Assembly: GCA_028284445.1 (NCBI GenBank)
Contig: JANQRS010000020.1
Span: 23,235-87,234 of the forward strand
From: Calditrichia bacterium
GTDB lineage: Bacteria > Calditrichota > Calditrichia > RBG-13-44-9 > J075
Length of the DNA: 64,000 bases
Direction of reading: 5' to 3'
How positions within the stretch are numbered: the stretch's first letter is position 1; each line of letters starts with the position of its first letter. The notes below the pieces were generated by a model. That model was not told the origin of the DNA. It worked only from the letters and a program-made list of their open reading frames with translations, and searched no databases. A program made the position numbers and the translations under genes. This document shows, one piece after another, positions 1-9,353 of the stretch.

Positions 1-1
1 C

Positions 2-3000
2 CGGCAAACCTATTTGCTGCCGGCTGAATTCCCGCAGACAGATGGTGTTGTTGTGGTAAACGGCATTTTCTATACCGCCAGTCAGGCAGAGTGGAATGAT
101 GTCACGCCAGTGCTTCGTATCAGTCGCTACAGCCGGGAGACCGCCTGGAATCCCATGCTCGAAGACAGCTTCGATGAAATAGACATGGGCAGCGGTATTA
201 TGCATCATGATGGCGACTACCTCTACACCGCCGGCCTTATTGATGAGTTCACATCATATATATTCAAAACCAATATCAGCGATCCGTTGGCGGTGATAAA
301 CCCGGTGCAGTCCAGCAACAGCTTTGATCATCGTATCGATGATATGGTGACCAATGGTGACTTTGCCTATGCGGTGTCTTCACAGAGCGGCCTCGCTACG
401 CAAAATACTTTCGCCGTTATTGACAATAGCGGTGACGCCATGTCATTTCTCAGCTTTAATGATGCCTACGGACGCATCAGTGGCATTGATACCGATGGCA
501 GCTTTCTGTATTTGGCGAATGAGCAAAGCGGCATGCGAGTGCTGGACGTTAGCGCCACACCGGCTAATCCAATTGAAGTTGCCTTGCTCGCGACAGGGGG
601 CCGCACATATGATGTGGTTGTTGAGAGCAGTCTTGCTTATATCGCAGATGGAAATGATGGAATGAAGGTTATCGACATCAGCGTACCGGGCAATCCGACG
701 ATCGTTGGCCAGCTTGGCAATTTGGGCGATGTTCGTCGCATTGTCAAATCCGGCAACCTGGTTTTCATCGGTGGGGAAAACCGCATGGTGACCGCAATAA
801 ACATTTCCGATCCAAACAATCCGGTGGAGGTTGGTCATCATGATTTACCGGATCCGATTCGGGCCATGGATGTAGAGGGCGAAACGGTTTATGTGGCCAC
901 CGAATCCAGTGTCGGGATTATGACATATGACGCCGCAAGCGGACCGATGCTCAGTATCGATAACCCCTTGCTATCGCAATTCTGTCAGCTGACCTCAAAA
1001 TATATTCAAACCCGCGATATCGATATCGTCAACGCCGGGGATGCAGACCTGATTGTAACAGATATTCGCGGTAGTCAAACATATATTGAGATCGACACTA
1101 CTTTTTTTACCCTATCACCTGGTTCGGATCAAAACATTAACGTTTCCTTCCACTATCTGCATCCACCGGAAGAGACGGATTTTCTGGAAATTGTTCATAA
1201 TGGACCGAGCAGTCCGGATACGATTCAAATGTCCGGCTGTCTGGATGCGTCAACCGCTGTGATTGAGCCGGATACAGTTGACTTTGGCATGGTGGATGTT
1301 AGCAGGAAGAAGCAGCTTGAGCTAACTGTAACAAATCCCGGTATTAACTTTGGTGGCTACCTGATCGGTCGAATTACCACTGAGGACAGCACCTTCATTG
1401 GTCCGGTCGATATTTTCCGCGCAAGCTCAAATGACAGTACCACTGCGCTGATTACCTTTATTCCTGAAGCTGCCGGGCAGGTTTCCAGTCAGTTGTTTTT
1501 TGAACACAATGCCGGACCTGATCCAATTGTTATTGAAGTCAGTGGTGAAGGGACTGTTCCTTTCATCAATTTCTCCAACGATCCGCTGGATTTTGGGGAG
1601 GTGACGCTCTCAACCGGAAAGCAGCAAAGCGTTGTTCTCACCAATACGCTGCCAAGCCCGGTCGTTTTTTCCGAGATTGGCAGTGATTTGAATGGCATTA
1701 ATGTGTCTCCGCCGAACTTCACCATTACGGCGAACGGCAGTCAGGTAATTACGGTAGATTTTGATCCTGATATTGCCGGACAGTTGGAAGGCGTATTGTC
1801 ATTTACTACAGATTTAACCGGTACCCAGCCAAGCTTGCCATTCCTGGCCAATGCAATTTTACCAACCGCTGCCTTTAGCCCGGATACGCTCGAATTGGGT
1901 GAAATGCTGCTTGGTACCGCTGTCGATACCATGGTATCTCTCTCGATGCTGACCGGCTCACAAGTGACCATTGATAGTGTTATTACCAGTGATTCCGCGC
2001 TGACAATTTTCCCACAGCAGTTCGTGCTGACGCCTGCCGCGGACCAGGTTCTGGATCTGTCTTATCATTCGCTGACGCCTGATACCCAGACAATAGATCT
2101 AACTTTCTACACCAATTTTGCCGGGGGAGAATATACCCTGAGCGTTAAGGTTGATGGATTGGAAAACAATTCCCGCAGCGTTGCCTTTCTTGGCGCCCTG
2201 CGCAGCTCCGGCTATGCCAGCGGCGTTGAGGTCGGGGAGGAATACACCTATGTCGCTGAGCAGGCAGATGGTTTGCGTATTTATGATGATGAAGGGCAAC
2301 CAATTCGCTTCACTGAGTCCGGATGGTATTCGACACTGGCCAATGCCCGCAAGGTTGCGATGTACGGGGATCATGCTATTGTTGCAGAAGGTGATGTGGG
2401 TATGGAGGTTGTCAACGTGGCGACACCAGAGGCGCCTTTCTTTAGTGGGATCTTTGGCGACAATAGCGTCGTTTACGACGTCGCTGTTCGTGGAAAATAT
2501 GCCTATCTGGCAACTGGTGAAGCTGGACTCAAGATCGTTGATATCAGCGAACCGAGCAATCCAACCCTGGTTGTTCAATACAACACATTCGGGACAACCT
2601 ACGGTGTTCACGTTCAGGATTCCGTTGCCTATCTTGCAGACGGTCTGGATGGATTGCGCATGATAGATGTGACCTTTCCGGCGCTGCCGTCGGAACTCGG
2701 CTCCATTTTTACATCCGATAGCGCCCGCAGTGTTGCTGTCCAGGGCAATCGGGCTTACCTGGCACTGGGGAATGGCGGTTTGCAGGTTGTCGATATTGCC
2801 AACAGAGCCAATCCCCGCCTCCTCGGCCATATTGACACGCCTGGTTTTGCTGCCGCTGTGGCAGTGGCCGGCCGAGTTGCTTACGTGGCGGATCAGCACA
2901 GGGGATTGCGGGTCATTAATGTCAATTCTTCGAATAATCCCTTTGAACTAGGCTATTATGATACACCGGGATCCGCAGAAGATGTATTCCTGGTTGGTGA

Positions 3001-3370
3001 TACTGCCTACGTTGCAGATGGCGAGACCGGGGTGTATGTGCTTCAATATGATCCGACGGTTGCCATTGAAGAACCGCAGCCTTCTATACCGCAGACAATT
3101 GTTTTGCAGCAGAACTATCCGAATCCCTTTAACCCAACGACGGTTATTCAATATCAGTTGCCGACAGTGGCAGACGTAAACCTGACGGTTTATACCATTA
3201 CCGGACAGAAAGTTCGCACCCTGGTTAACACACGTCAAATTGCCGGTGAACATCGCCTGACCTGGGACGCTCGAAATGATGGCGGTTTCAGAGTTGGCTC
3301 CGGTGTTTACATCTATCGACTGGTTGCCGGGCAAGAGGTGCAGGCCAAAAAGATGATTTTACTTCGTTAA
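2..3370 (+). CDS. Secreted LVIVD-repeat / Ig-like protein with type IX sorting domain (5' end outside window)
   Basis: The reading frame is open to the left edge, so the N-terminus and signal peptide are missing; at least 1118 residues are visible. The order is LVIVD-type beta-propeller repeats (units such as AYIADGNDGMKVIDIS, about residues 100-310), then three ASPM/SPD-2/Hydin-like Ig domains (VDFGMV, LDFGEV and LELGEM, about 400-700), then a second set of LVIVD repeats (about 725-1020), then a C-terminal FlgD-like sorting domain that starts QNYPNPFNPTT and ends KKMILLR. Known of the families: LVIVD proteins are cell-surface or secreted, and this C-terminal domain directs export by the type IX secretion system and is cleaved on secretion. 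Inference: an adhesin-like or scaffold surface protein; no enzyme motif is visible. The gene ends just before an intergenic repeat and appears to be transcribed separately from the next gene. Confidence 0.85.
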   Translation, partial: RQTYLLPAEFPQTDGVVVVNGIFYTASQAEWNDVTPVLRISRYSRETAWNPMLEDSFDEIDMGSGIMHHDGDYLYTAGLIDEFTSYIFKTNISDPLAVINPVQSSNSFDHRIDDMVTNGDFAYAVSSQSGLATQNTFAVIDNSGDAMSFLSFNDAYGRISGIDTDGSFLYLANEQSGMRVLDVSATPANPIEVALLATGGRTYDVVVESSLAYIADGNDGMKVIDISVPGNPTIVGQLGNLGDVRRIVKSGNLVFIGGENRMVTAINISDPNNPVEVGHHDLPDPIRAMDVEGETVYVATESSVGIMTYDAASGPMLSIDNPLLSQFCQLTSKYIQTRDIDIVNAGDADLIVTDIRGSQTYIEIDTTFFTLSPGSDQNINVSFHYLHPPEETDFLEIVHNGPSSPDTIQMSGCLDASTAVIEPDTVDFGMVDVSRKKQLELTVTNPGINFGGYLIGRITTEDSTFIGPVDIFRASSNDSTTALITFIPEAAGQVSSQLFFEHNAGPDPIVIEVSGEGTVPFINFSNDPLDFGEVTLSTGKQQSVVLTNTLPSPVVFSEIGSDLNGINVSPPNFTITANGSQVITVDFDPDIAGQLEGVLSFTTDLTGTQPSLPFLANAILPTAAFSPDTLELGEMLLGTAVDTMVSLSMLTGSQVTIDSVITSDSALTIFPQQFVLTPAADQVLDLSYHSLTPDTQTIDLTFYTNFAGGEYTLSVKVDGLENNSRSVAFLGALRSSGYASGVEVGEEYTYVAEQADGLRIYDDEGQPIRFTESGWYSTLANARKVAMYGDHAIVAEGDVGMEVVNVATPEAPFFSGIFGDNSVVYDVAVRGKYAYLATGEAGLKIVDISEPSNPTLVVQYNTFGTTYGVHVQDSVAYLADGLDGLRMIDVTFPALPSELGSIFTSDSARSVAVQGNRAYLALGNGGLQVVDIANRANPRLLGHIDTPGFAAAVAVAGRVAYVADQHRGLRVINVNSSNNPFELGYYDTPGSAEDVFLVGDTAYVADGETGVYVLQYDPTVAIEEPQPSIPQTIVLQQNYPNPFNPTTVIQYQLPTVADVNLTVYTITGQKVRTLVNTRQIAGEHRLTWDARNDGGFRVGSGVYIYRLVAGQEVQAKKMILLR

Positions 3371-3395
3371 AGAAAGTGAAAGGTAGCAGTAGCAG

Positions 3396-3452
3396 TCGGT
3401 AACGGCTGCGCTGCACCTGACACGAGCGCCAGCGAACTGACACAAGCACCGC
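3396..3452. repeat. Degenerate copy of the GCCTGAC-type intergenic repeat
   Basis: This stretch after the LVIVD gene carries ACCTGACACGAGCGCCAGCG followed by another CTGACAC. The words CTGAC and GAGCGCCAGCGAA recur in the larger copies at 4286-4382 and 6962-7162. It looks like a decayed member of the same family. Confidence 0.4.
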
Positions 3453-3559
3453 AAGTTCCCGCAAGATTTGATTAGCTACCTGCCCATTTCTTTTTTATAT
3501 TGGCTCACCATTTTTAAAAGTCCTTTCCAACATTACCCCAATATCACCGGAGTTGAGTT

Positions 3560-4213
3560 ATGTCAGTTGTCGTTGCTGTCAGAAAAAACGGGAAGAGCGT
3601 TATCGCTTCAGACACGCAATCCACCTACGGATCTCTTGTTATGTCCGCCGATAAGAACGTCAATCATCATAAGATATTTGAATTAGAAGGCGCATACCTG
3701 GGCATGGTTGGCTGGGGGGCGGTCGAAAGCATTATCGATCACTTATTACAGAGCAAAAAAGCGAAGTTCAATTTTGATAATCGTGTTGCCGTGTTTGAGA
3801 GCTTGCTAAGGCTGCAAAAAATTCTCAAGAAGAAATACTATATCAATACCGGGGACGGTGATTATCAGCCGGTTGAATCGAATCAAATGCACGGTTTGAT
3901 TGTAAATTCAAATTTCATCTTTGAGATCTGTGAGGACCGTACTGTCACGGAAATTGAAAAGTTCTGGGCGATTGGCACCGGGCAGCGTTACGCGCTCGGC
4001 GCGATGACAGCAATGTATGATGATATTGACGATGCCTCAGAAATTGCCCGGCGCGCCATTCATGCCGCCTGCGAATTTGATACCTATTGCGGTTTGCCGA
4101 TGGTGCTCCACGAATCGACGTCCCTGCTGGATAAGGAGCCGGTTAAGAAGGTCACCAAGAAGAGCATCAAAAGTCCCAATGGGCGGCAACCCAGGAAAAA
4201 GACGACGAAATAA
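3560..4213 (+). CDS. HslV/proteasome-like Ntn hydrolase with predicted Ser nucleophile
   Basis: The 217-residue product begins MSVVVAVRKNGKSVIASDTQ, which matches the first strands of HslV (TTIVAVRRGGKV-L-GDGQ) in spacing. Removal of Met1 would expose Ser2 where HslV and Anbu have Thr. Lys12 and the Asp of ASDTQ fit the positions of fold residues in proteasome-like Ntn hydrolases. A later GTGQRYALGAMTAMYD segment matches the G-G-YALAAA helix of HslV. The C-terminus is a Lys/Arg-rich tail (KKVTKKSIKS then PRKKTTK) absent from ordinary HslV. No HslU ATPase is adjacent, so this is probably a stand-alone family member. The start is supported by GGAGTTGAG upstream. Substrate and partner are unknown. 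Fold assignment is fairly secure; peptidase activity is inferred. Confidence 0.7.
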   Translation: MSVVVAVRKNGKSVIASDTQSTYGSLVMSADKNVNHHKIFELEGAYLGMVGWGAVESIIDHLLQSKKAKFNFDNRVAVFESLLRLQKILKKKYYINTGDGDYQPVESNQMHGLIVNSNFIFEICEDRTVTEIEKFWAIGTGQRYALGAMTAMYDDIDDASEIARRAIHAACEFDTYCGLPMVLHESTSLLDKEPVKKVTKKSIKSPNGRQPRKKTTK

Positions 4214-4245
4214 TAGAGATTGGAGGCTGGAGATTGGAAGCGCCA

Positions 4246-4284
4246 CCCCCCCTTTTTTCCCCTTCGAAGGGGGATAACGAGGGA
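4246..4284. repeat. TTCGAA-centred palindromic repeat, copy 1
   Basis: The core CCCCTTCGAAGGGG (4259-4272) is a perfect palindrome flanked by C-rich and G-rich arms. Related copies with the same core lie at 37930-37976 and 40786-40824. It directly follows an AGAGATTGGAGGCTGGAGA tract similar to sequence near 22310 and 57520. Confidence 0.6.
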
Positions 4285-4285
4285 T

Positions 4286-4382
4286 ATGCTTTTACGCGAC
4301 TGAAACGAGCTGACGGCGCGAAGCGCCTGACGACCAGGGACGGCCTGACGTGAGCGCCAGCGAACAAAACGAGCATAGCCAG
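4286..4382. repeat. GCCTGAC-type palindromic intergenic repeat
   Basis: The stretch reads TTTTACGCGACTGAAACGAG then CTGACGGCGCGAAGCGCCTG, with further GCCTGACG and GAGCGCCAGCGAA words. The same series TTTTACGCGA, GAGCTGACGGC, GCCTGACG appears in the right half of 6962-7162. GGCGC-GAA-GCGCC forms a small internal hairpin. Confidence 0.6.
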
Positions 4383-4536
4383 TTGTCCACTTCCGCACAC
4401 CTGTCGTATCCGAATGGACAGTTCCATTCTTGCCGAATATCAGCAGCTTGTCCTAAATCCATAAAAAACAGTGTGTCAGCTTTTTGGTATGATACTTGAT
4501 CCTTTGCAGAGTGATGGTATTAACCTCGAGGCCTAT

Positions 4537-6963
4537 ATGCTGCAGAACTATTTGAAAATTGCTTTCCGCAATATGGTGAAGCATCGTTACTACACGTTGT
4601 TGAATATCTTCGGATTATCGATCGGCATTGCCGGTTGTCTCTTGATCACCACCTATATCTTTCATGAATTAAGTTATGATGATTTACATCAAGACGCCGA
4701 TCAAATCTATCGCGTTAACCTTGATGCTGTTTGGAATGGAGAAATTGCCCGGGGAGGCGGGACACCGCCGCCTTTGGCAGGGTTTATGGTGGAGGAACTG
4801 CCGGAAGTTCGCGGCGCAACCCGCATTTATCCCGCTGGTGAAACGCTTACCTTCCTCGAGGATCGCTCTTTTACCGAGAGCCGTATCATTGCTGTCGACT
4901 CCAACTTTTTCGACATTTTCAGTTTTCCGATTCTGGCCGGCGATCCTGCCACAGCCCTGGCCTCTCCCCAGTCTGTACTGCTAACCCGTGCAATGGCAAA
5001 CAAATACTTTGGCCGTGTTGATGCGCTCGGTGAGTCGATTCGAATCGGTGAAGACAAGCGCCAATTTCAAGTTACCGCGATCCTTGAGGATGTGCCGGCC
5101 AACAGCCATATACAATTTGATATGCTTATGCCGATTGAGGCGTTTTCCGTGGTTAAGCGCTTCGATTGGAGCTGGATTTGGTTGCAGGTTGTTACTTATG
5201 CCATGCTGGAGCCCACAGCAGATCCGGCAACGGTTGATGCTGGTATTCGAGAGATCGTGGGTAACCATGGCCGAAAGGTCATTGAGCGATTCTCCGGTCT
5301 TTCATATGAAGCGTTTGAGGCCGGTGGCGGATCATGGACTTTTGTGCTGCAACCGCTGTTGGATATTTATTTGCAATCAGATTTCTATGGCAACCGCCTC
5401 GGCAATATCGGTAGCCAGAGAACGATCAATATGCTTGCCGTTGTTGCCTTCCTGATGATTCTGATGGCCTGCGTGAATTTTGTCAATCTGTCTACAGCCC
5501 GTGCAGCAAATCGCGCCCGCGAGGTTGGCGTGCGCAAAGCGCTTGGTTCTTTCCGCTTTCATTTAATGTTTCAGTTCCTGGCCGAAGCGGTTCTCTTTGC
5601 CGGTATCGCAACACTCATTGCCTTGATGCTGGTTGAGCTCTCAATGCCGTACTTTGGTCAGCTGGCCGGGACCACCCTTCAAGCAAGCTTCTTGCAAAGT
5701 TGGATGGTTTTGATAATGCCACTATTTGCCATATTAATCGGTGTGATTGCCGGTGCTTATCCCGCATTTTATCTCACCAATCTGGAACCGGTTCGGGCAC
5801 TGAAAAATGAGAAGTCCGCAGGAGGCTCCTCGAACTTGAGGCGCTTCCTGGTTGTTTGCCAGTTCACCATTGCAATCGCCTTGATCGCCAGTACCCTGGT
5901 TGTTTATCAACAAATTGATTTTTTCCAGAACAAGCACCTCGGTTTTGATAAAGAACATGTCATCGTTGTGAGCAATACCGAACGGCTGGGTAGCACTGAG
6001 GCATCTTTTAAGGACATGGTAAACGCTTTCTCTGGTGTGGAGGATGCCTCTTTTGCCTCGAGCATGCCATCTGCTGGATCTTTTACTGATTTTTATCGCG
6101 CAGAAGGCCTGGACTTGGATAATTTCCTGTTGACCAGTATTAAAGGCGATTATGAATACTTGCAGACAATGAATATTGAGTTGCTGTCCGGAAGGGATTT
6201 TTCGCGGGATGTCCCTGGCGACATAGACGGCGTCCTTCTGAACGAAACGGCGGTCCGCTTTCTTGGCTGGGATGATCCGGTTGGGGAGTATCTGATATAT
6301 CCCGGTAATGGAAATCAGCGGATCCAAATACTTGGGGTAGTGAAAGATTTTAATTTCCATTCCCTGCATTCGGAACTTCAGCCATTCGCAATATTTCTGT
6401 TTGAGTCCAAGACCTATATGACCGGGAAGAACTATATGATGGTTCGCCTGCGCCCGGAAAGTACCGAAGAGTCATTGGCGTTTATCGAAGCGCAATGGAA
6501 GCAACTGTCTCCGGATCTGCCATTTGAATTTAGCTTCCTGGATGATCGTATTGATGCGCAATTTCGTGGAGAGCAGCGTTTTGGCCGGGTTTTTCTGGTT
6601 TTTGCCAGTCTCTCTATTCTTATTGCCTGTTTGGGATTGCTGGGCCTTGCAGCTTTTAGCGCACAGCGGCGGACCAAGGAAATTGGCATTCGCAAAGTCG
6701 TTGGCGCCAGCAATATCGATATTGTGGGATTGCTCGGAAGGGAATTTGTTGGTCTGGTGCTATTCAGCAACCTCATTGCCTGGCCGCTGGCATGGGTGGC
6801 CATGGATAACTGGCTTGCTTCCTATGCCTACCGCATAGATCTCGGTTGGTCGGTCTTTGTTGTCGCAGGCGCTATTGCGCTCGCCATTGCCTTGTTGACG
6901 GTCTCATGGCAGGCAATTCGCGCGGCACTTGCCAATCCGGTAGATGCTTTGAAATACGAGTAA
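4537..6963 (+). CDS. FtsX/MacB-type ABC transporter permease, long form
   Basis: The product is 808 residues from the ATG at 4537; the frame extends 22 codons upstream, but family members start at MLQNYLKIAFRN. One N-terminal membrane segment (YTLLNIFGLSIGIAGCLL) is followed by a MacB-like periplasmic domain, three membrane segments ending in the FtsX motif region NRAREVGVRKALGS, a second periplasmic domain (about residues 440-670) and a last set of three segments with RRTKEIGIRKVVGAS. This duplicated layout is the ~800-residue permease type common in Bacteroidetes and related phyla. Such proteins couple to a MacB/LolD-type ATPase for efflux or lipoprotein handling. No ATPase is adjacent, so the partner must be encoded elsewhere, possibly at 24340. 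Substrate unknown. Confidence 0.85.
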   Translation: MLQNYLKIAFRNMVKHRYYTLLNIFGLSIGIAGCLLITTYIFHELSYDDLHQDADQIYRVNLDAVWNGEIARGGGTPPPLAGFMVEELPEVRGATRIYPAGETLTFLEDRSFTESRIIAVDSNFFDIFSFPILAGDPATALASPQSVLLTRAMANKYFGRVDALGESIRIGEDKRQFQVTAILEDVPANSHIQFDMLMPIEAFSVVKRFDWSWIWLQVVTYAMLEPTADPATVDAGIREIVGNHGRKVIERFSGLSYEAFEAGGGSWTFVLQPLLDIYLQSDFYGNRLGNIGSQRTINMLAVVAFLMILMACVNFVNLSTARAANRAREVGVRKALGSFRFHLMFQFLAEAVLFAGIATLIALMLVELSMPYFGQLAGTTLQASFLQSWMVLIMPLFAILIGVIAGAYPAFYLTNLEPVRALKNEKSAGGSSNLRRFLVVCQFTIAIALIASTLVVYQQIDFFQNKHLGFDKEHVIVVSNTERLGSTEASFKDMVNAFSGVEDASFASSMPSAGSFTDFYRAEGLDLDNFLLTSIKGDYEYLQTMNIELLSGRDFSRDVPGDIDGVLLNETAVRFLGWDDPVGEYLIYPGNGNQRIQILGVVKDFNFHSLHSELQPFAIFLFESKTYMTGKNYMMVRLRPESTEESLAFIEAQWKQLSPDLPFEFSFLDDRIDAQFRGEQRFGRVFLVFASLSILIACLGLLGLAAFSAQRRTKEIGIRKVVGASNIDIVGLLGREFVGLVLFSNLIAWPLAWVAMDNWLASYAYRIDLGWSVFVVAGAIALAIALLTVSWQAIRAALANPVDALKYE

Positions 6964-7162
6964 GGCTCGTTTCACTCGAGTCAGGCTCACTGCTTTCGCG
7001 TCAGGCTCACTGCTTTCGCGTCAGGCTCGCAGGCTCGCCGTTAACTCGCTGCGCTCGTGTCAGGCCATCCTGGCCGTAGGAGTTTTTTACGCGAACGTAG
7101 TGAGCTGACGGCACGCAGTGCCTGACGGGCCTTCGGCCCTGACGCCAGTGAAACGAGCTTTC
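6962..7162. repeat. ~200-bp imperfect inverted repeat with GCCTGAC/GTCAGGC words
   Basis: The outer arms are GGCTCGTTTCACT (from 6964) and AGTGAAACGAGC (about 7147-7158), inverted complements. Inside are an exact 20-bp tandem duplication (6981-7000 and 7001-7020), many GTCAGGC or GCCTGAC words and GGGCC-TTC-GGCCC. The right half repeats the series seen at 4286-4382. It starts at the permease stop codon, so it probably contributes to 3' end formation. No protein is encoded. Confidence 0.7.
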
Positions 7163-7240
7163 CGCTGGTAATATTCCATTCTTAACCTTACCTTACCCAA
7201 TATTATCAATCCAACTTTATGTCGACGGGGACGGCCAATC

Positions 7241-8992
7241 ATGGCAAGTTATATAAAGATGCTATTCGATTTTAGTAAGTCGGTGTTTGCCAATGCAGAT
7301 ATCGATCAGCTGCTGCCGGTCATCCAGGACCTGGTTTTGCAGGAAACCGGGGCAGAACGCTGTCAAATAGCCCTCTTCAGCAGCAACGGTCAGACAATTT
7401 TGGACCGCGTTCGGGTTCGGGATAATGTAAAAGACGATCCGGCAAACCGTAAAATCAGCAGCAAGGTGATTTCGGCGGTTGTTGAAAGCAACGAAGTTGT
7501 GGTCAGCCCTAACGCAATGATCGACCGGAGATTTCACGACGGTACAGCGAAAAAAGACATCATAAATACCGTTATTGCGCAACAACTGCTCTCAATTGCC
7601 TGTGCGCCGCTGATCTACAAAGAGCAAACATTTGGCGTCATTTATATTGATAATCGCACCGAAGAAGGCATCTTTAATAAAGATACAGGCACTTTATTGA
7701 AAGGTCTGGCTGATTTGATGTCTGATGCCCTTGTGAAATCATTGGAACGTACCCTCAAGCGACGCAAAGAGGCCGAAACCTTGCAAGCGCAAATTCGCGA
7801 GCTGCGTGAAGAGGTGGATCGCCTAAAGGGCTACGATAAGATCGTCGGCAACAGTCCGGCCATGAAAAAAGTCTATGAGCAAATTGAAAGGAGCCGGGAG
7901 CATGATTTTAACGTGCTCATCACCGGGGAAACCGGCACTGGTAAAGAGCGATTCGCCAGGGCCTGTCACAACCTGAGTCCGCGCAGCGGCAAGCCATTGG
8001 TAACTGTCAACTGTGCGGCGCTGCCGGCAAACCTGATCGAAAGTGAGCTTTTCGGGCATATCAAGGGCGCCTTTACCGGGGCGATTTCAAATAAAACCGG
8101 ACGCTTTGAATTGGCCGATGGCGGTGCTGTTTTCCTTGATGAAATTGGTGATCTACCGCTGGAATCGCAGGCAAAGCTCCTGCGTGTGCTTCAGGAAGGC
8201 GAAATCCAGCGCATTGGTGAGAGCAAGATCATCAAGGTCGACGTACGTTTTATTTCAGCTACCAACCGCGATCTACGCAAAGCGGTTGCCGATGGCGAAT
8301 TCCGCGAAGATCTCTACTATCGCTTAACGGAGGGAATCACTCTCACTCTGCCGCCGCTGCGGGAACGTGGCGACGATGTGATTCTGATTGCCAATCACAT
8401 CCTTGAAGAGCTGAACAACGATTACCAGAAGAACGTTTCCGGAATGACCGATGAGGCCTGCGCGCTTTTGCTGAAATACGACTATCCCGGGAATGTCCGG
8501 GACCTGCGACGAATCATCAAAAATGCCTACATCTACACCGATACCGATCAAATTGACGTACATGATCTGCAGCCGGCAATGGAAGCCGATTACATCGCGG
8601 ATGAACTTGAAGCTCACGATGGCTATGACTATATCAGTGATGCGGTGGCTCGGCAGATTTATCAGGCGCATCTGCCCGAAGAATATCAAAGTGAGGCGTT
8701 TATTGAGGCCTATGTGGCAGATATGGATGAATTTGACAGCCCGGGCCAAGTGGACCCGATACGCCAGTTTCATGACCGGGTGACCCTATCGATCCGCGAT
8801 GCGGCGGATATTCCGCTGAAAGTTGCCCTGAAAGCGGTGAGCATGGCTTTCGAGCGCAATTACATCATCCAGAAGCTAATGGATGCCTCCGGTAAAATCG
8901 TCACTGCGCATAAAGAAGCCGGTATTGACAAGAAAACCATGATCGAAAAGATCAAGAGCCACGGTCTCAAGCGCGAATGGTATGTGGATTAA
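7241..8992 (+). CDS. Sigma-54-dependent activator (GAF - AAA+ - Fis HTH)
   Basis: The product has 583 residues. An N-terminal GAF-like sensor (about 15-165) is followed by a short coiled coil and a full sigma-54 AAA+ core: Walker A GETGTGKE near 228, the sigma-54-contacting loop GAFTGA near 276, Walker B AVFLDEIGD near 297 and the arginine-finger region REDLYYRL. A Fis-type helix-turn-helix lies at about 535-583. Between AAA+ and HTH is an acidic insert of about 75 residues (many D, E and Y) unusual for the family. There is no receiver domain, so it should respond to a ligand or protein at the GAF domain. It lies just upstream of the Tad pilus locus, and both pilin genes carry -24/-12-like elements, so it is the likely activator of pilin expression (inference). 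Confidence 0.9.
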   Translation: MASYIKMLFDFSKSVFANADIDQLLPVIQDLVLQETGAERCQIALFSSNGQTILDRVRVRDNVKDDPANRKISSKVISAVVESNEVVVSPNAMIDRRFHDGTAKKDIINTVIAQQLLSIACAPLIYKEQTFGVIYIDNRTEEGIFNKDTGTLLKGLADLMSDALVKSLERTLKRRKEAETLQAQIRELREEVDRLKGYDKIVGNSPAMKKVYEQIERSREHDFNVLITGETGTGKERFARACHNLSPRSGKPLVTVNCAALPANLIESELFGHIKGAFTGAISNKTGRFELADGGAVFLDEIGDLPLESQAKLLRVLQEGEIQRIGESKIIKVDVRFISATNRDLRKAVADGEFREDLYYRLTEGITLTLPPLRERGDDVILIANHILEELNNDYQKNVSGMTDEACALLLKYDYPGNVRDLRRIIKNAYIYTDTDQIDVHDLQPAMEADYIADELEAHDGYDYISDAVARQIYQAHLPEEYQSEAFIEAYVADMDEFDSPGQVDPIRQFHDRVTLSIRDAADIPLKVALKAVSMAFERNYIIQKLMDASGKIVTAHKEAGIDKKTMIEKIKSHGLKREWYVD

Positions 8993-9084
8993 AAAGGTGG
9001 TTTACATTCCACCATTGTGGTGGCATGGCCCCCAAGCTGGGAGTCTTGTCGTAAAATAGAACAAATTGCAATATAGCAAATCCC

Positions 9085-9274
9085 AAAATCCAACGAGAAA
9101 AATTCCAAAATCCAACAAGAAAAATTCCAAAAAAGAACTCGCAGCTGGCGAGTGTTAATGCCCGCATTGCTGAGCTACGGCCTTTGGTGAGCGGCCGAGA
9201 GGTCCTTCATATGCCAATTTTTCGATACATTCTTATTGGTGATTATGGCTTTGGAATTTTTTCTTTTGGAATTT
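9085..9274. repeat. AATTCC repeat pair with inverted copy ahead of the first pilin gene
   Basis: A 22-bp unit (9085-9106) is tandemly repeated with one mismatch (9107-9128). A similar 22-bp unit occurs in inverted orientation at 9253-9274. The rest of the 361-bp gap between the activator and the first pilin gene shows no reading frame. The inverted copy ends about 20 bp upstream of the sigma-54-like element, so the repeats could bind the activator or simply be repeat debris. Confidence 0.45.
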
Positions 9275-9295
9275 GAAGTTTACTCAGTTGAAATT

Positions 9296-9310
9296 TGGCA
9301 TAAACTTTGT
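9296..9310 (+). promoter_or_regulatory. Putative sigma-54 promoter of the first Flp pilin
   Basis: TGGCAT, 5 bp, TTGT gives GG-N10-GT, one base away from the -24/-12 consensus GG-N10-GC. It lies 44 bp upstream of the pilin start, with a strong ribosome binding site (GAGGAGGAATT) between. The second pilin gene has the same variant. Confidence 0.5.
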
Positions 9311-9353
9311 CCCTCTTCAATAGTCCTAATCAACTATCGAGGAGGAATTATCA

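Noticed and set aside
2099..2899. 266-residue minus-strand frame inside the LVIVD gene
   Set aside because: It is a shadow of the repeat codons and has no recognised domain or start signal.
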